Source of the DNA: an alpha proteobacterium BAL199
GTDB taxonomy: Bacteria > Pseudomonadota > Alphaproteobacteria > Thalassobaculales > Thalassobaculaceae
Assembly: GCA_000171835.1 (NCBI GenBank)
Contig: ABHC01000012.1
Location: forward strand, 1-64,000
Direction of reading: 5' to 3'
DNA: 64,000 bases
Below are positions 63,416 through 64,000 of the stretch, in pieces (within the stretch, counting starts at the first letter, position 1; the number at the start of each line of letters is the position of its first letter). The notes below the pieces were generated by a model that worked only from the letters and a program-made list of their open reading frames with translations, ran no database searches and was not told where the DNA came from. The translations under genes and the position numbers were made by a program.

Positions 63416-64000
63416 TCAGGCTGCCGCCGCTGCCTGGCCGTTGGGCCGGCCAAGACGGATCGCGGTGATCGCCATGCCGACCGCCGCCTGGGTCGGGTCG
63501 ACAACCGGTATGCCGACCCGTTCCGCCAGCCGCTCGCGATAACGGGCCATGCCGGCGCAGCCCATCACCAAGACGTCGGCGCCGTCGCGATCGCGCAGCG
63601 TCTCGCCGACTTCGACCATCCGGCCGAAGGTCTTGTCCTCATTGGACAGTTCGACGACACCCAACTCGATCGCCCGGTCGCCGGCCAGCCGCCCCTCGAG
63701 CCCGAGGGAACGCACGTAACGCATGTGACGCGGGATCGAGCGGTTGAGGATCGCGATGATTCCGGCCTTGGCCCCAAGCGCGAGGGCGGTCAGCAAACCG
63801 CTCTCGGCGATGCCGAACACCGGCTTGGCCGTGCTCTCCCGCGCTGCATACATTCCGGGATCCGAGAAGCAGGCAATCACGAACGCCGATGCATCGTTGT
63901 CATGCCCGCGGATGATGCTGCGGATGTGCGCCGATACATCGTCGACATGGGCCTGGCACTCGATGCCGGGAGGGCCGTCGGGGTTGGTGACGCTGATGAT
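63416..64000 (-). CDS. Asp/Glu/hydantoin racemase-family protein, partial at window edge
   Basis: The frame is open from the stop at 63416-63418 to the window edge, giving at least 194 residues; the 5' end is missing. The visible N-terminal part (ISVTNPDGPPGIECQAHVDD) matches an NP-type start, and the two catalytic Cys lie in FVIACFSDPGMY and VLVMGCAGMARYRERLA. GIAESGLLTALALG and RLGRP follow the hydantoin/allantoin racemase pattern. Beside the PuuE-like gene, it suggests ureide or hydantoin use. Confidence 0.8.
   Translation of the reverse strand: MISVTNPDGPPGIECQAHVDDVSAHIRSIIRGHDNDASAFVIACFSDPGMYAARESTAKPVFGIAESGLLTALALGAKAGIIAILNRSIPRHMRYVRSLGLEGRLAGDRAIELGVVELSNEDKTFGRMVEVGETLRDRDGADVLVMGCAGMARYRERLAERVGIPVVDPTQAAVGMAITAIRLGRPNGQAAAAA

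Overview
The window is GC-rich chromosomal DNA from an alphaproteobacterium, most likely Rhodospirillales in the broad sense. The order trkA end - D-amino-acid transaminase - hfq - hflX, a type 2 ArgC, a zinc-knuckle-less MetG, and glnB-glnA behind a sigma-54 promoter all fit that group. No plasmid or phage backbone is visible. One complete IS256-family element is present. Species cannot be named from sequence alone.

Layout. 1-9.4 kb: housekeeping (trkA end, dat, HAD phosphatase, hfq, hflX, CIRCE-controlled groES-groEL, an inositol-phosphatase-family enzyme, then argC, a TAT-type phosphoesterase and mazG on the minus strand). 9.4-13.5 kb: a TAT-exported flavin amine oxidase, a lipoprotein and two uncharacterised divergent genes. 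13.5-22.3 kb: a long minus-strand run read mltB, rlpA, DD-carboxypeptidase, tmk, holB, metG, tatD, PhnP-like MBL hydrolase, GNAT; several junctions overlap, so envelope remodelling, dTTP supply, clamp loading and tRNA charging appear co-transcribed. 22.4-25.9 kb: two PAS-fold proteins, a secreted histidine phosphatase, tRNA-Ser(TGA) followed by an AT-rich patch, and a dienelactone hydrolase.

26-34.2 kb: osmoregulated periplasmic glucan genes (opgH and opgD) separated by an oppositely oriented lipoprotein gene, an IS256 element upstream of opgD, two small unknown genes, panE and a secreted TPR protein. 34.4-41.1 kb: a compact plus-strand operon joining two flavoenzymes, a CocE/NonD-type hydrolase, 6-phosphogluconate dehydrogenase and gluconokinase. 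41.1-47.5 kb: NAD(P)HX repair enzyme, tRNA-His, two divergent aminotransferases, and the nitrogen-control operon glnB-glnA. 47.5-54.6 kb: a small secreted protein, acyl-CoA thioesterase, parE, a glycosyltransferase/hydrolase/isochorismatase set, a DEAD-box helicase and a stand-alone Lrp-type effector domain.

54.6-57.4 kb: a three-gene unit (degenerate MBL-fold protein, FAD monooxygenase, DUF2783 protein) that looks like a conserved but uncharacterised aromatic or quinone-type pathway. A third PAS-fold gene follows. 58.8-62.4 kb: a 1188-residue DUF4347-RTX secreted protein with four tandem 270-bp repeats. The right edge holds a PuuE-like deacetylase and a truncated Asp/Glu/hydantoin racemase, suggesting ureide or amide catabolism.

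The most interesting targets are the RTX protein (58825-62391), the DUF2783/monooxygenase/degenerate-MBL unit (54558-57443), the mixed flavoenzyme-hydrolase-gluconate operon (34436-41101) and the three PAS-fold paralogues.
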